A stretch of DNA of 55,004 nt from an uncultured Granulosicoccus sp. (GCA_937991945.1 CALKLO010000061.1:1-55004), one strand, 5' to 3'. Positions 17,960 through 27,721 are shown, counted from the first letter of the stretch. Notes: generated by a model from the sequence alone, not told the origin. Translations and numbers: made by a program.

Positions 17960-18141
17960 AATGGGGTGCGAGTTATTAGGCTCTCCGCAGAATAGTTGTT
18001 TTCTGCGTGTTGGGACTTGTCGAACAATAGTCAAAATGTGTAGAGTCGGCACTCGCCAGTGCAGTGAGTATTCTGAAGCTGTACGAAACGTGCCGAGCCT
18101 AGCTCTATCTCCCCCATCTACGATAAATAAGTGAGACTTCA

Positions 18142-20418
18142 TTGTCCAATCATCGACTAGAACGCTTACTGAAGCCCTCATCAATCGTGGTCTTCGGAGG
18201 CCATTGGGCGGAAGCTGTTGTACAGCAGTGTCGCAAAGGCGGTTATAAAGGAGATATTTGGCCGGTTCATCCCACGCGATCTGAAGTGGGTGGAGAGGTT
18301 TGCTACCCCGATATTGCCTCGCTGCCGGGTGTGCCCGATGCCTGTTTTATCGGCGTGAATAAAGAGGCAACCATCGCGCTTGTCGAAGCATTAAGTGCTC
18401 TGGGTGCTGGAGGCGCAATTTGCTTTGCATCCGGTTTTAGTGAAACCGCTGATCAGGATGCGGACGCAGAATTTCGTCAGTCAAGACTTGTTGCTGCGGC
18501 AGGCGATATGCCTATCGTTGGACCCAATTGCTACGGTGTTATTAACTACCTAGACAACGTCACCCTTTGGCCAGACCAGCACGGTGGCAAGCAGGTTGAG
18601 CGAGGTGTGGCGATTATCACGCAGTCGTCAAACATTGCTATTAATTTGTCTATGCAGCAACGTGGCTTACCCATTGCCTACTTGTTAACAGCCGGTAATC
18701 AGGCGCAAACCAGCCTGGCTGAAATTGCAACGGCTGTCATCAGCGATGATCGCGTCAGTGCGTTGGGTTTACACATCGAAGGTTTTTCAGACATTCGAGC
18801 TTTTGAAAAGTTAGCGTTGCACGCACGACAATTAGGTAAGCGTATTGTTATTTTAAAAACAGGCGTAACGCCACTCGCACGAGCTGCGCTTATGTCGCAC
18901 ACCCGTTCGTTATCGGGTAACGATGCGGCAGCAAGTGCCTTTATAGAGCGATTAGGCATGTGCCGCGTACGTGGCATTGGTGAGTTTGTTGAGACGTTAA
19001 AAGTGCTCAACTTAAAACGCAAAGTGTCTGGTACGCGAACCTTCTCTATGAGTTGTTCAGGCGGCGAGGCGGCACTGGTTTCTGATATGGGCTCTGATGC
19101 AAGTTTAACGTTTCCTCCTTTGAAATCAGAGCAGGTGACTGACCTTCGAGCGGTTCTTGGTGACGATATCGCTTTGGCGAATCCCTTGGACTATCACACG
19201 GTTATTTGGGATAACTCCGAGGCTATGCAGGGTATGGTGCGAGCCATGTTGCAAGCGTATGAGCCCACAAGCAAAGGTTTAGCATCGACTGACAATGCAA
19301 TACCTGAGCTTGCTGACATTGCTCTACTGGTATTAGATTTCCCACGTTTGGATCGCTGCGATGCACCGTCATGGCAACGGGCGTTAGATGCCTATGTTGC
19401 TGCTTTGCATCATTGGTCTGGTGTGGGTGCTGTAGTGGCCAGTTTGCCTGAAAATATGCCTGAGCCTGTTATTGAAGCATTATTCGAGCAGGGTGTTGTT
19501 GCTCTGTGCGGGCTTGGCGATGGTCTGAAAGCCCTGCGTAATGCAGCGTGGTTAGAGAACTCTGCCAAGATGAAACGTTTGCCGCCAATCTGGCTACACG
19601 AAATGCCTGAACGCGCAGATTTTAAAGCTACTGTTTTATCCATTGTCGATGAAACTGGACAATCCCTTGGGCGTCCTAGTGCGCGTCGCGCAAGCCAAGA
19701 GGCGTGGGGTTTGGTAAAGGCTGCGGTGCCTGAGGTGCAAGTTCCTCGTAGGCTTGATGAAAGTACAGCCAAGCGATGGTTAAACCGTTTCGGCGTCTCT
19801 GTGCCTGTAAACATTCGTTTGTCCTTTGCCGATGTTCGATCCTCAAGGCGCTTGAGTCGTGAGTTAGATAAGTCTTCTTCGGTGTTTAACTACCCGGTGG
19901 TGGTTAAAGGCTTAGGGGTTGTACATAAAAGCGAAGCAAACGCTATTGAGCTGGGTGTTCGAGATCGTCGCGAGCTTGAGCGTGCTATCAAACGCATCGA
20001 TTGCGCGGGTGGCTGCTTAATAGAAGAGTACGTTGAAGATTGTGTTGCTGAGCTGTTAGTCAGCGTTATACATGATCCTGTTCATGGCTTGCTGATGACA
20101 GTCAGCGCCGGCGGCATCACGACTGAAGTGCTGAATGATTCTGCCCATTGTTTGCTACCGACTTCAGCTCTCGAATTAGACGACATGTTGGGACGGTTGC
20201 GTTGCGCTCCGTTACTGAATGGTTTTAGAGGGCGTCCTGCAGTCAATCGAAAAATATTGATAGAGACACTATTGTCTGTGGAAAAAGCTGCGTTGCAATT
20301 GGGTGAGCGGCTCGTTGAACTCGAAATTAATCCGCTGTTATGTGGTGAGAAAAGCTGCACAGCAGTTGACGCTTATGCATCAGTACGGGATACACCTGGG
20401 CTTAATCAATCCACTTAA
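18142..20418 (+). CDS. Acyl-CoA synthetase, NDP-forming (acetate-CoA ligase family)
   Basis: A fused 758-aa enzyme that interconverts acyl-CoA + NDP + phosphate with acid + NTP + CoA. An N-terminal CoA-binding Rossmann domain (LLKPSSIVVFGG) is followed by a succinyl-CoA-ligase-like domain. The phospho-accepting His is in MSHTRSLSGND (about 251); family members usually read SHTGS, so Arg at this place is a small deviation. An ATP-grasp domain occupies about 540-750 (FNYPVVVKGLGVVHKSEANAIELG, CLIEEYVEDCVAELLVS, LVELEINPLL). There is no GNAT acetyltransferase domain, unlike PatZ. The start appears to be TTG at 18142. It is convergent with glmS, four bases apart. Confidence 0.87.
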   Translation: MSNHRLERLLKPSSIVVFGGHWAEAVVQQCRKGGYKGDIWPVHPTRSEVGGEVCYPDIASLPGVPDACFIGVNKEATIALVEALSALGAGGAICFASGFSETADQDADAEFRQSRLVAAAGDMPIVGPNCYGVINYLDNVTLWPDQHGGKQVERGVAIITQSSNIAINLSMQQRGLPIAYLLTAGNQAQTSLAEIATAVISDDRVSALGLHIEGFSDIRAFEKLALHARQLGKRIVILKTGVTPLARAALMSHTRSLSGNDAAASAFIERLGMCRVRGIGEFVETLKVLNLKRKVSGTRTFSMSCSGGEAALVSDMGSDASLTFPPLKSEQVTDLRAVLGDDIALANPLDYHTVIWDNSEAMQGMVRAMLQAYEPTSKGLASTDNAIPELADIALLVLDFPRLDRCDAPSWQRALDAYVAALHHWSGVGAVVASLPENMPEPVIEALFEQGVVALCGLGDGLKALRNAAWLENSAKMKRLPPIWLHEMPERADFKATVLSIVDETGQSLGRPSARRASQEAWGLVKAAVPEVQVPRRLDESTAKRWLNRFGVSVPVNIRLSFADVRSSRRLSRELDKSSSVFNYPVVVKGLGVVHKSEANAIELGVRDRRELERAIKRIDCAGGCLIEEYVEDCVAELLVSVIHDPVHGLLMTVSAGGITTEVLNDSAHCLLPTSALELDDMLGRLRCAPLLNGFRGRPAVNRKILIETLLSVEKAALQLGERLVELEINPLLCGEKSCTAVDAYASVRDTPGLNQST

Positions 20419-20422
20419 AACG

Positions 20423-22243
20423 TTACTCAACCGTTACGCTCTTGGCAAGGTTGCGAGGTTGGTCGACATCTCTGTCTAAGAGAAGTGCCACATGGTAGGC
20501 GAGAAGTTGTAGGGCTACACCTGCCACTATCGGTTTCAATATGGACTCGACGCGTGGCGTCCTTATGACGTAATCGCTTAGCGTTGTGATTTGCTCGTTA
20601 TCTGAATCGGTGATTGACAAGATAGGGCCGCCTCGCGCTTTGATTTCCTCTAATGAGGAGATCGACTTAACCAGCAGCTCGTTATCTGGAAGTATGATAA
20701 TGCAAGGGGTGTCCTTTGTTACCAGTGCGAGTGGTCCATGCTTGAGCTCAGAGGCAGGGTAGGCCTCTGCATGGATGTAAGAAATCTCTTTTAGTTTTTG
20801 TGCACCTTCCAACGCTACCGGGTACGCATCGGTACGCCCAAGAAAAAAAGTACTTTTGGCTTGTGCTATGGCGCCTGCAACTGTCTTAATTTGAGGCTCT
20901 AATGCGAGGCATTGATCTATATGCGCCGGCAGCTCTGACAAAGCCTGTATTAACGACGCACCTCGTTGTGGAGAGATGTCACGCAACCGCCCCAACATCA
21001 GTGCTAACAAGGAGAATACCGTTAGCATGCTGGTGTACGCTTTCGTTGAAGCCACTGATACTTCAGGGCCTGCGTGCATATAAATGCCGCCATCGACCTC
21101 GCGTGCAATCGTGCTACCCACACTATTCACAACGCCAAGTACAAATCCGCCTTTACGTTGAATTTCACGTAAGGCTGCCAGCGTGTCGAAGGTCTCGCCC
21201 GATTGGCTGACAACGATATACAGCGTTTCAGATTCTATGATGGGGTTGCGATAGCGGAACTCGGCAGCAGCTTCTGCGCTGACCGGCATTCTGGCTAGTT
21301 GCTCAATAATATGCGAGCCTGCGATACCGGCATAGTAGGCTGATCCGCAGCCCAGTATTTTAATGCGTTTGAATTTTAGTAAGTCACGTGCCTGCAGGTT
21401 CAAACCACCCAAATGAGCGGTTGAAAAACGCGAGTCTAATCGACCGCTGAGGGTGCGCTGCACGACATCGGGTTGTTCATGAATTTCCCGATGAAGAAAG
21501 TGTGCATAACTACCTTTGTCATAGTCTTCAAATGAGACGCTAAGCTCGGAGCGACTTTTTTCAGCAAGGTTTGCATCCAAGGTGGTCACGGTGAAACCGT
21601 CGGGTGTTAGCTCGGCCACTTCGCCGTCGTCTAAATGAATAATTTCTCTGGTGTGTCTAGCGAGTGCTGACATGTCAGAGGCCGCTAGCATTTCTCCGTC
21701 ACCAATACCCAGAATGACAGGGCTTCCGTTGCGTGCAACGACAATGGTTCCGGGGGAGCGCTTGTCGACGGCCGCTAGCCCATAGGTACCTTGAATAGTG
21801 CCTAAAACGGCGCGCATGGCGTCGATTAATTTTCCGCCGTGACAGCCGATGAGGTGAGCCAGTACTTCGGTGTCTGTGTCACTAACGCATTCGATTCCTT
21901 TGACTTCAAGCTGTTTTCGTAAGGCGGCTGCATTTTCGATGATGCCGTTGTGGACAACCGCTATGTGGCAGTCTTTGTCTGTGTGAGGATGAGCGTTGAT
22001 GTCGTTAGGTGCGCCATGTGTGGCCCAGCGCGTGTGCCCGATGCCGCATACGCCTTCAATCGAGGCGGGCAGCTGCTCCTCTAACACCGCAAGTTTGCCA
22101 GCCGCTTTAAAGCTACGAATGCGTTTGCGATGAACGATGGCAATACCTGCCGAATCGTAACCGCGATACTCTAGCCGACGGAGCCCATCAATGAGAATAT
22201 CTTTGGCAGGTTTGGATCCGGTGTAGGCAATTATTCCGCACAT
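20423..22243 (-). CDS. glmS: Glutamine-fructose-6-phosphate aminotransferase (isomerizing)
   Basis: Makes glucosamine-6-phosphate from fructose-6-phosphate and glutamine, the first step to UDP-GlcNAc for peptidoglycan and LPS. The N-terminus MCGIIAYTG has the catalytic Cys2 after Met removal, with LEYRGYDSAGI and GHTRWATHG of the glutaminase domain. Two SIS domains follow (GCGSAYYAG, SQSGETFDT, then LGRTDAYPVALEGAQKLKEISYIHAEAY). The C-terminus DVDQPRNLAKSVTVE is canonical. At 606 aa it matches E. coli GlmS closely. No glmU precedes it here. A GGGAAG sequence about twelve bases upstream is the likely ribosome binding site. Confidence 0.97.
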   Translation of the reverse strand: MCGIIAYTGSKPAKDILIDGLRRLEYRGYDSAGIAIVHRKRIRSFKAAGKLAVLEEQLPASIEGVCGIGHTRWATHGAPNDINAHPHTDKDCHIAVVHNGIIENAAALRKQLEVKGIECVSDTDTEVLAHLIGCHGGKLIDAMRAVLGTIQGTYGLAAVDKRSPGTIVVARNGSPVILGIGDGEMLAASDMSALARHTREIIHLDDGEVAELTPDGFTVTTLDANLAEKSRSELSVSFEDYDKGSYAHFLHREIHEQPDVVQRTLSGRLDSRFSTAHLGGLNLQARDLLKFKRIKILGCGSAYYAGIAGSHIIEQLARMPVSAEAAAEFRYRNPIIESETLYIVVSQSGETFDTLAALREIQRKGGFVLGVVNSVGSTIAREVDGGIYMHAGPEVSVASTKAYTSMLTVFSLLALMLGRLRDISPQRGASLIQALSELPAHIDQCLALEPQIKTVAGAIAQAKSTFFLGRTDAYPVALEGAQKLKEISYIHAEAYPASELKHGPLALVTKDTPCIIILPDNELLVKSISSLEEIKARGGPILSITDSDNEQITTLSDYVIRTPRVESILKPIVAGVALQLLAYHVALLLDRDVDQPRNLAKSVTVE

Positions 22244-22345
22244 GATGGTTTTTCTTCCCTTTGGGTATCAATGCACGTAACGCTTGCGTGTTGGATGCAT
22301 AATGGCGGGCTGATTTGCCGTTGAGAGCTGACGAGTGAGGTTGGG

Positions 22346-22618
22346 CTATCCATAGATGGTCCTGCGTATCTGTCGTTCGCTCATAGGTTCTGCTGCAAAT
22401 CTGTTCTGGCGTATTTCTACGTCTATCAGTTTGTAGATAGCTGCATTGCTTATTCCCGATTTTTGAAGCTCGTGGTGCCGTCGTCGAATAAACGCCGCCA
22501 CCGATTCGTCGTAAAACGCCAGAACTTCTCGGACAAGCCGGTTAGCTTCTTCGGAATTCATGGCGCTGTGGCGACACAGGTGGTCAATGAGTTCAGAAGG
22601 GGCGAGGGCGTTCGACAT
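22346..22618 (-). CDS. Small conserved gammaproteobacterial protein of unknown function
   Basis: A 90-aa soluble protein, helical and rich in Arg/His. Features are an LIDHLCRHSAMNSEEANRLV segment and a C-terminal half FIRRRHHELQKSGISNAAIY ending in SERQIRRTIYG. I recall similar short proteins in other gammaproteobacteria but know no function. The Arg-rich C-terminus could bind nucleic acid; that is speculation. It lies upstream of glmS on the same strand with a 102-base gap and diverges from alkB. Confidence 0.7.
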   Translation of the reverse strand: MSNALAPSELIDHLCRHSAMNSEEANRLVREVLAFYDESVAAFIRRRHHELQKSGISNAAIYKLIDVEIRQNRFAAEPMSERQIRRTIYG

Positions 22619-22658
22619 AGCCTTATAATGTGGCGATTATTGCCAATAGACAAGAAAA

Positions 22659-22676
22659 ATGCCCGAATACGGGCAT
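22659..22676. promoter_or_regulatory. Inverted repeat between the small unknown gene and alkB
   Basis: ATGCCCG (22659-22665) and CGGGCAT (22670-22676) form a perfect 7-bp dyad with a 4-base spacer AATA, 15 bases before the alkB start. Because the flanking genes diverge, an operator or an alkB leader hairpin is more likely than a terminator. No -10/-35 pair is assigned. Confidence 0.4.
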
Positions 22677-22691
22677 AAGTAGTTAATTTAC

Positions 22692-23321
22692 ATGAAAACC
22701 GAATCGCTATTTAACGAAAACATAGAAATTTGCCCGGGTGTGATTCATTTGCCTGCGTTTGCGGATTCGGCTCAGTTGCATTCAGTGCTGCAAGAGGTGT
22801 TGCAGCGGGCACCGCTGAGGCAAATGCAAACATCTCGCGGGTTCCCAATGTCCGTTCGCACCAGCAATTGCGGTGAGGTGGGTTGGGTCTCTGATAGACG
22901 CGGCTATCGTTACACGCAGACAGACCCCGTTTCTGAGCAAGCGTGGCCGGACATGCCGCAGGCTTTTTCAAGTCTTGCGCAACAGGCTGCTCAGACAGCC
23001 GGTTTCCCCGGCTTCGTTCCTGATGCCTGTCTTATTAATCATTACGTGCCAGGCACTCAAATGGGGGCTCATCAGGACAAGGATGAGCAAGATTTCAGTG
23101 CACCTATCGTGTCAGTGTCGTTAGGAATCGACGCGCGGTTCTATGTCATAGGGCCCGAACGACGTGGAACCTCAACTGCTATTGATCTGTCAGATGGTGA
23201 TGTAGTGGTGTTTGGCGGTCCTGCTAGAAAGCACTATCACGGTGTTCGAAAGCTCAAAGCATCCACGCATCCGATATGGGGGGAGAGTCGTTGCAATCTC
23301 ACGTTTCGGAAAGCTCGGTAA
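22692..23321 (+). CDS. alkB: Alpha-ketoglutarate-dependent DNA/RNA dealkylation dioxygenase AlkB
   Basis: Removes 1-methyladenine and 3-methylcytosine damage by Fe(II)/2-oxoglutarate oxidation. The 209-aa protein aligns by eye with E. coli AlkB along its whole length (SNCGEVGW, PWPDMPQ-like AWPDMPQAF, PDACLINHYVPG). The iron ligands are His127 and Asp129 in HQDKDE and His183 in YHGV. The 2-oxoglutarate and substrate Arg/Asn residues are in SRCNLTFR (Arg200, Asn202, Arg206). The ATG at 22692 has no strong Shine-Dalgarno. The short dyad upstream is the only candidate control site. Confidence 0.97.
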   Translation: MKTESLFNENIEICPGVIHLPAFADSAQLHSVLQEVLQRAPLRQMQTSRGFPMSVRTSNCGEVGWVSDRRGYRYTQTDPVSEQAWPDMPQAFSSLAQQAAQTAGFPGFVPDACLINHYVPGTQMGAHQDKDEQDFSAPIVSVSLGIDARFYVIGPERRGTSTAIDLSDGDVVVFGGPARKHYHGVRKLKASTHPIWGESRCNLTFRKAR

Positions 23322-23422
23322 ATAGATTCGCTGTGCACTACATTGACTTGTGAAAGTCGTAATCACCTTGACTAGACTAGTTGTTAACCAATACCAAAAG
23401 ATCCACGAGTATTATTTTTAGC

Positions 23423-24433
23423 ATGCGAGCTCAGAGCGTTTTTATTTCCTGGAAAAAAGTGTTGCTCCACGGCGTGTACGTGGCGCAAGCAGCATTGCTG
23501 AGTCCAGGGGTTGCGCATGCACAAATTTTGTCGCCGATGGAGCCGCAGGCATTGGAGCCGGGCGATTTCCTGAGCTACCCCATTGAATTTCAGCCCTTAC
23601 CGGGTATTCGGATTGAATTTCGTTTGGAGAATTCTCCAAAGGATGCGCGCTTAACAGTCGATCCGAGTGGGCAGTTGCTCGTTGTTTGGCAGTCCCCATC
23701 AGAGCTGCCTAGTGAAGTTCATATTTACCTAGTTGCGCGAAATGTCGATACTGGCAAAAAGCTTGAATCCAGAGCACTGTTGGTGAGGACTGCACGCCCA
23801 ATAGTCGCTGATATACCTGCTGGTGTGACGCTCGGACCGTTTGATGAACAAGCGCTCATGGCGGGCGATGTCTGGGAGTGGAAGTTTAACATTGACCCTA
23901 ACGAAATTCAGTTGTCTGCAGGCGGTCTGCCGCCTGGAGCCATGTTTATGCATGATCAGAACGAGGGCTATGTGCTCAGTTGGACGCCTGAGAGTGTTCA
24001 GCAAGGACGCTATGAGATTAGCCTGCAAGCTATTGACCGTCGTGAACGAAGCAGAACAGGCATCGCTAATATGTTGTTGGAAGTTAGTCCTGAGCCTCCA
24101 GTCGATACGTTTGTTGATCCGGATATTCCCACTATTCCCACGTTGGCCAATCAGGTTGTCAGTGCTGGGCGTATTGTGTCCTTTAAGGTTAGCCCCAAGG
24201 CCGAAGATGGCACGGTGCCAGTGTTGTTGGTCGACAGAATTCCTCGTGACGCAAGCTTTGATGGTAACGAAGACGGTAGTCGTACTTTCTACTGGCAAAC
24301 GGGTGATCGCGACCAAGGTGAGCATGTTTTTCGATTCACGGCGGTCAATCCTCGTGAGCCCAATTTACGCAGTTTCCGTGATGTGCTAATTATTGTTGGT
24401 GACCCCTCACGTAACAAAACCGCGCCTCAATAA
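23423..24433 (+). CDS. Secreted protein with cadherin/Ig-like domains
   Basis: A 336-aa exported protein, family not recognised. A signal peptide of about 34 residues ends GVAHAQ. Three tandem Ig-like (putative cadherin-like) modules follow: EPGDFLSYPIEFQPLPG, then ALMAGDVWEWKFNIDP with GGLPPGAMF and YVLSWTPE, then VVSAGRIVSFKVSP with FYWQTGDRDQGEHVFRFTA. The LPPGA and SWTP/YWQT motifs are typical of putative Ig domains on bacterial envelope proteins. The ATG at 23423 is chosen over an earlier in-frame TTG at 23381 because it opens the signal peptide. No enzyme domain is seen. Confidence 0.72.
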   Translation: MRAQSVFISWKKVLLHGVYVAQAALLSPGVAHAQILSPMEPQALEPGDFLSYPIEFQPLPGIRIEFRLENSPKDARLTVDPSGQLLVVWQSPSELPSEVHIYLVARNVDTGKKLESRALLVRTARPIVADIPAGVTLGPFDEQALMAGDVWEWKFNIDPNEIQLSAGGLPPGAMFMHDQNEGYVLSWTPESVQQGRYEISLQAIDRRERSRTGIANMLLEVSPEPPVDTFVDPDIPTIPTLANQVVSAGRIVSFKVSPKAEDGTVPVLLVDRIPRDASFDGNEDGSRTFYWQTGDRDQGEHVFRFTAVNPREPNLRSFRDVLIIVGDPSRNKTAPQ

Positions 24434-24520
24434 ACCCTTATCTGGGTTGGGTGCAGATACTCAAATAGCTAAGCTGGCATTGGTGTAAGCTTTGATCCTA
24501 CTCTTACGCAAGAGATTTGT

Positions 24521-25435
24521 TTGGAGCGTTTCGACAAACAGTCCGACAATGTCAAAGGTGCTTTGGTCCTCATGTTGGCAGCCTTTGGTTTCTCCCTCAT
24601 GGTGGCCATGATTAAAGTGGTGGGTGAGCGACTGCCAGTGACGCAAATATTGTTTCTTCGTCAATTGGGAATGACGATCATGCTGGCGCCGATTCTCATA
24701 AAGACCTTCCCAGGGTCATTAAATTCGTCGCGAATACATCTGCAATTCGCCCGCATACTGTTAGCCCTGATAGCCATGGTGTTTGGTTTCACAGCCGTTA
24801 TCAACATGCCGTTGGCAGATGCCACAGCCATTGCATTTGCTAAGAGTTTTTTTGTCACCATCTTCGCCGTTTTCTTTCTCAAAGAAACGGTGGGCGTCTA
24901 TCGCTGGTCAGCTGTAGCCATCGGATTTATCGGTGTGTTGGTGATGCTTCGACCGGGCACTGCCGGTTTTTCTGTCTACGGTCTTATGGCCGTTTGCGCT
25001 GCCGCAAGCGCAGGTCTTGTTATGGTGATTATTCGCATCCTAACGCGAACGGATCCTCCCAGTACCATCTTGGCTTATCAAGCCATTGGTGTCGGGCTGA
25101 TCATGGCTATACCGGCAATGATTCAGTGGGTACCGCCTACACCCACTGAATGGGCCTTATTGGCCGGAATTGGGTTTGTGTCGTACTTTGCACAAAAGGC
25201 CAACATATACGCGTTCTCTTACGGTGAAGCCTCGTTGTTGGCATCCTTAGACTATGTACGAATTGTCTATGCCACCTTCTTTGGTTGGGTGTTGTTTAGT
25301 GAGCTACCGCAAACCAGTACATGGATAGGGGCAGGTATTGTGATCATTGCATCCATTTACACAGTGCACAGAGAAACCAAGCGTAAACAGAATTTGGCCA
25401 GTGGTCCAAACGGACGCGGGTTCAATAACCCTTGA
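24521..25435 (+). CDS. EamA/DMT-family permease
   Basis: A 304-aa inner-membrane protein with ten predicted helices in two EamA halves (about 18-140 and 165-285). Typical features are GALVLMLAAFGFSLM at the start of helix 1, PLADATAIAFAKSFFVTIFA at the end of half one, and SLDYVRIVYATFFGWVLFSE in half two. It likely exports or imports a small metabolite; the substrate cannot be told. The start appears to be TTG 24521 with a weak AAGAG upstream. A later ATG at 24572 would cut into the first helix. Confidence 0.85.
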   Translation: MERFDKQSDNVKGALVLMLAAFGFSLMVAMIKVVGERLPVTQILFLRQLGMTIMLAPILIKTFPGSLNSSRIHLQFARILLALIAMVFGFTAVINMPLADATAIAFAKSFFVTIFAVFFLKETVGVYRWSAVAIGFIGVLVMLRPGTAGFSVYGLMAVCAAASAGLVMVIIRILTRTDPPSTILAYQAIGVGLIMAIPAMIQWVPPTPTEWALLAGIGFVSYFAQKANIYAFSYGEASLLASLDYVRIVYATFFGWVLFSELPQTSTWIGAGIVIIASIYTVHRETKRKQNLASGPNGRGFNNP

Positions 25436-25460
25436 AATTGATAAGACCGGCTTAACAGGC

Positions 25461-26243
25461 ATGTGCACTTTAAAAATTCGATTCGTAGCTCTGTGCGTCG
25501 CTGTTCTATTACCTTTTTCGTTGGCCGCTCAGACGCCTGATGTGCATGTCGATGTGGAACCCTCGCAGACCAACGAATGCGTCATTTTATTGCATGGACT
25601 TGCTCGCACGGCATCATCCATGAACGCGCTCGGTGTTGCGTTACATCAACAGGGGTTCACTGTTGTAAAAGTGGATTACCCGTCGCGTAAGCATCGTGTT
25701 GAGGCACTAAGCGAGAGTGCCGTTAGCGCAGGTGTTGCGTCGTGTAAAGAGCATGGTAGTCAGAGTATTAACTTTGTCACGCATTCTATGGGTGGAATAC
25801 TCGTTCGAGATTACTTAAGTCGACAATCCATTGCTGAGTTGTCTCGTGTAGTGATGCTTGCACCGCCCAATCACGGCAGCGCTGTGGTGGACAACCTAAA
25901 AGATGTTCCTGGTGTCTTGTGGTTGAATGGTCCTGCGTTTTTGCAGCTGGGTACTGATAAAGAGAGTCTGCCATTGAGTTTGGGTCGTATTGAGGTCGAT
26001 ACGGCGATAATTGCAGGCACCGAATCTATTAATCTGTTTTTATCGAACTATCTGGAGAATCCAGATGATGGCAAAGTATCGGTTGAGAGCGCTCGGTTAG
26101 AGGGTATGTGTGCAATGCTTTTAGTGCCGGTGTCTCATCCCTACATAATGCAAGATGAGAGCGTCATCGAGCAGACAATTGCCTATTTACAAACAGGACG
26201 GTTCACGATCGAGTCTGCCGAATATCTCGATTGCGTCGAGTGA
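25461..26243 (+). CDS. Secreted alpha/beta-hydrolase, lipase-like
   Basis: A 260-aa hydrolase with a signal peptide (MCTLKIRF...LAAQT), so it is periplasmic or secreted. The oxyanion strand CVILLHGLARTASSM and the nucleophile elbow THSMGG are the classic lipase/PGAP1-like pattern. The acid and base probably sit near EYNL-like ENPDDGKVSVES and VPVSHPYIM. The ATG at 25461 is preferred over an upstream in-frame start at 25347, which would overlap the permease gene by about 90 bases. It lies 18 bases before the amidase gene on the same strand, so they may be co-transcribed. Confidence 0.83.
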   Translation: MCTLKIRFVALCVAVLLPFSLAAQTPDVHVDVEPSQTNECVILLHGLARTASSMNALGVALHQQGFTVVKVDYPSRKHRVEALSESAVSAGVASCKEHGSQSINFVTHSMGGILVRDYLSRQSIAELSRVVMLAPPNHGSAVVDNLKDVPGVLWLNGPAFLQLGTDKESLPLSLGRIEVDTAIIAGTESINLFLSNYLENPDDGKVSVESARLEGMCAMLLVPVSHPYIMQDESVIEQTIAYLQTGRFTIESAEYLDCVE

Positions 26244-26261
26244 CATAGGAAGAAAATTAGC

Positions 26262-27623
26262 ATGAGTCAATCCACCTCTCAAGAACGTCCTGTTGATCTG
26301 TTTGAACAAGGAATTGCTCCATGGGCGCAGCGAGTGCGAAGTGGTGAGCTTACGTTCTTGCAAACGACTCAGTCATGCCTTGACAACGTTGCTGACAATA
26401 AAGCATTAAATGCCTTCGAACATATTAATGAACAGCTGCCGTTAATCGCTGCGGCTGCCATGGATAAATCTCTATCGCAGGGGCTTGATCTTGGACCTTT
26501 TATGGGACTGCCCGTGGGTATAAAAGACATCATGGTGGTTGATGGTTTGCCGACAGGCTTCGGCTCCAACGCCGATTTATCTGACCTAGGCTTGAGCGAA
26601 GGTTCTGTTGTAAAAACATTAAGAGCCGCAGGGGCTGTGATACTAGGTAAAACAAAAACCGTGGAGTTTGCGTTGGGTGCAACGGGTGTTAATGAATCAC
26701 GCGGCACACCGTGGAATCCGGTCGACCGAGACGTACATAGAATGCCAGGTGGCTCATCCAGTGGGTCCGCGGTTGCCACATCAGCAGGGCAGGTCGGCTT
26801 TGCACTAGGCACCGATACCGGAGGCTCTATTCGTAACCCTGCTTGTTTAACGGGCATTGTGGGTCATAAAACATCCTGCGGTCGTTGGCCTCTCGATGGT
26901 ATCTTTTCCTTATCAACGACACTGGATTCCGTTGGACCTTTATGCCGCAATGTGCACGATGCCAGCTTGATTCATCGATTGTTCACCGGCGAGTCTGTTC
27001 CTACGCGTGCTGGGATAAAGGGCTTGCGTCTGGGTATTGTCGATGACCTATTCTTCGATAACATAGACCCGGCTATTGCTGCCGATTTTGAGCGTGTTTG
27101 CCAGCTGCTGGAATCACAGGGTGCTGTGCGTGTACCGGTTGCCTTTCCCGAGGTGCATGAACGTACAGAGTTGTTCAGTGCCATTGTTCCTGCAGAGCTA
27201 CTCAACTCGCTCACTCCTGAGCGTTTTTCAGCTATACAGCAGGGCGTAGACACCGTGACAGCTGCACGGGCTGCAGTGGGTTTTGATATATCGGCTCACG
27301 CGTATTTACGCGCCCAACAACGACGTAGGGTCTTGATTGAGCAGGCGGCTAAAACCTTCAACGACGTCGATCTATGGTTATCGCCCACATGCCCTGTACT
27401 TGCTATGCCTGTGGCCGACTTCAGCGATATCGCTAAGCATGATCGTGCACTGTTGGCCTCGCAAAACACGCAGCCTGGGAATCTACTGGACATGTGCAGC
27501 GTCAGCCTTCCTATGCACCAGGCTGGTCTGCCGACGGGCTTGCAGATAATGATGCCAGCGCATCATGATGCAGGCATGTTATCGATCGCTGATGCCTTCG
27601 AGGCAATAATTGGGGCTGCCTAG
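26262..27623 (+). CDS. Amidase-signature family hydrolase
   Basis: A 453-aa amidase-signature enzyme that hydrolyses a small amide to acid and ammonia. The Ser-cisSer-Lys triad regions are visible: Lys in LPVGIKDIM (about 88), the Gly/Ser-rich MPGGSSSGSAVATSAGQ (about 165) and GTDTGGSIRNPA. The late YLRAQQRRR segment and the IMMPAHHDAGML tail are usual. A strong AGGAAG ribosome binding site precedes the ATG at 26262. The substrate is unknown. Its position just before a TRAP transporter suggests, but does not show, that it handles the imported compound. Confidence 0.9.
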   Translation: MSQSTSQERPVDLFEQGIAPWAQRVRSGELTFLQTTQSCLDNVADNKALNAFEHINEQLPLIAAAAMDKSLSQGLDLGPFMGLPVGIKDIMVVDGLPTGFGSNADLSDLGLSEGSVVKTLRAAGAVILGKTKTVEFALGATGVNESRGTPWNPVDRDVHRMPGGSSSGSAVATSAGQVGFALGTDTGGSIRNPACLTGIVGHKTSCGRWPLDGIFSLSTTLDSVGPLCRNVHDASLIHRLFTGESVPTRAGIKGLRLGIVDDLFFDNIDPAIAADFERVCQLLESQGAVRVPVAFPEVHERTELFSAIVPAELLNSLTPERFSAIQQGVDTVTAARAAVGFDISAHAYLRAQQRRRVLIEQAAKTFNDVDLWLSPTCPVLAMPVADFSDIAKHDRALLASQNTQPGNLLDMCSVSLPMHQAGLPTGLQIMMPAHHDAGMLSIADAFEAIIGAA

Positions 27624-27721
27624 TCTTTATTACGACGTTGCGGAGGTCTGTTAAGCAGAAATTCGCCTAATTGCGCCTGTAAATTTGCCCCGCCTTGACG
27701 TACCATGCTGGGGGTGTGCAC

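Noticed and set aside
17960-18141. Terminator after the amidohydrolase gene
   Set aside because: A 7-bp stem CGCAGAA/TTCTGCG is present near 17992-18006 but lacks a T tract and is weak; not listed as a feature.
22244-22345. glmS ribozyme upstream of glmS
   Set aside because: The gap is only 102 bases, the element is known from Firmicutes, and I see none of its core sequence.
23729-24325. A 198-codon leftward frame under the Ig-like protein gene
   Set aside because: The sense frame has a signal peptide and repeated Ig motifs; the antisense product has no recognisable features.
25347-25460. An extended N-terminus for the lipase-like protein
   Set aside because: It would overlap the EamA permease gene by about 90 bases and place the signal peptide inside the protein; the ATG at 25461 opens a normal signal peptide.
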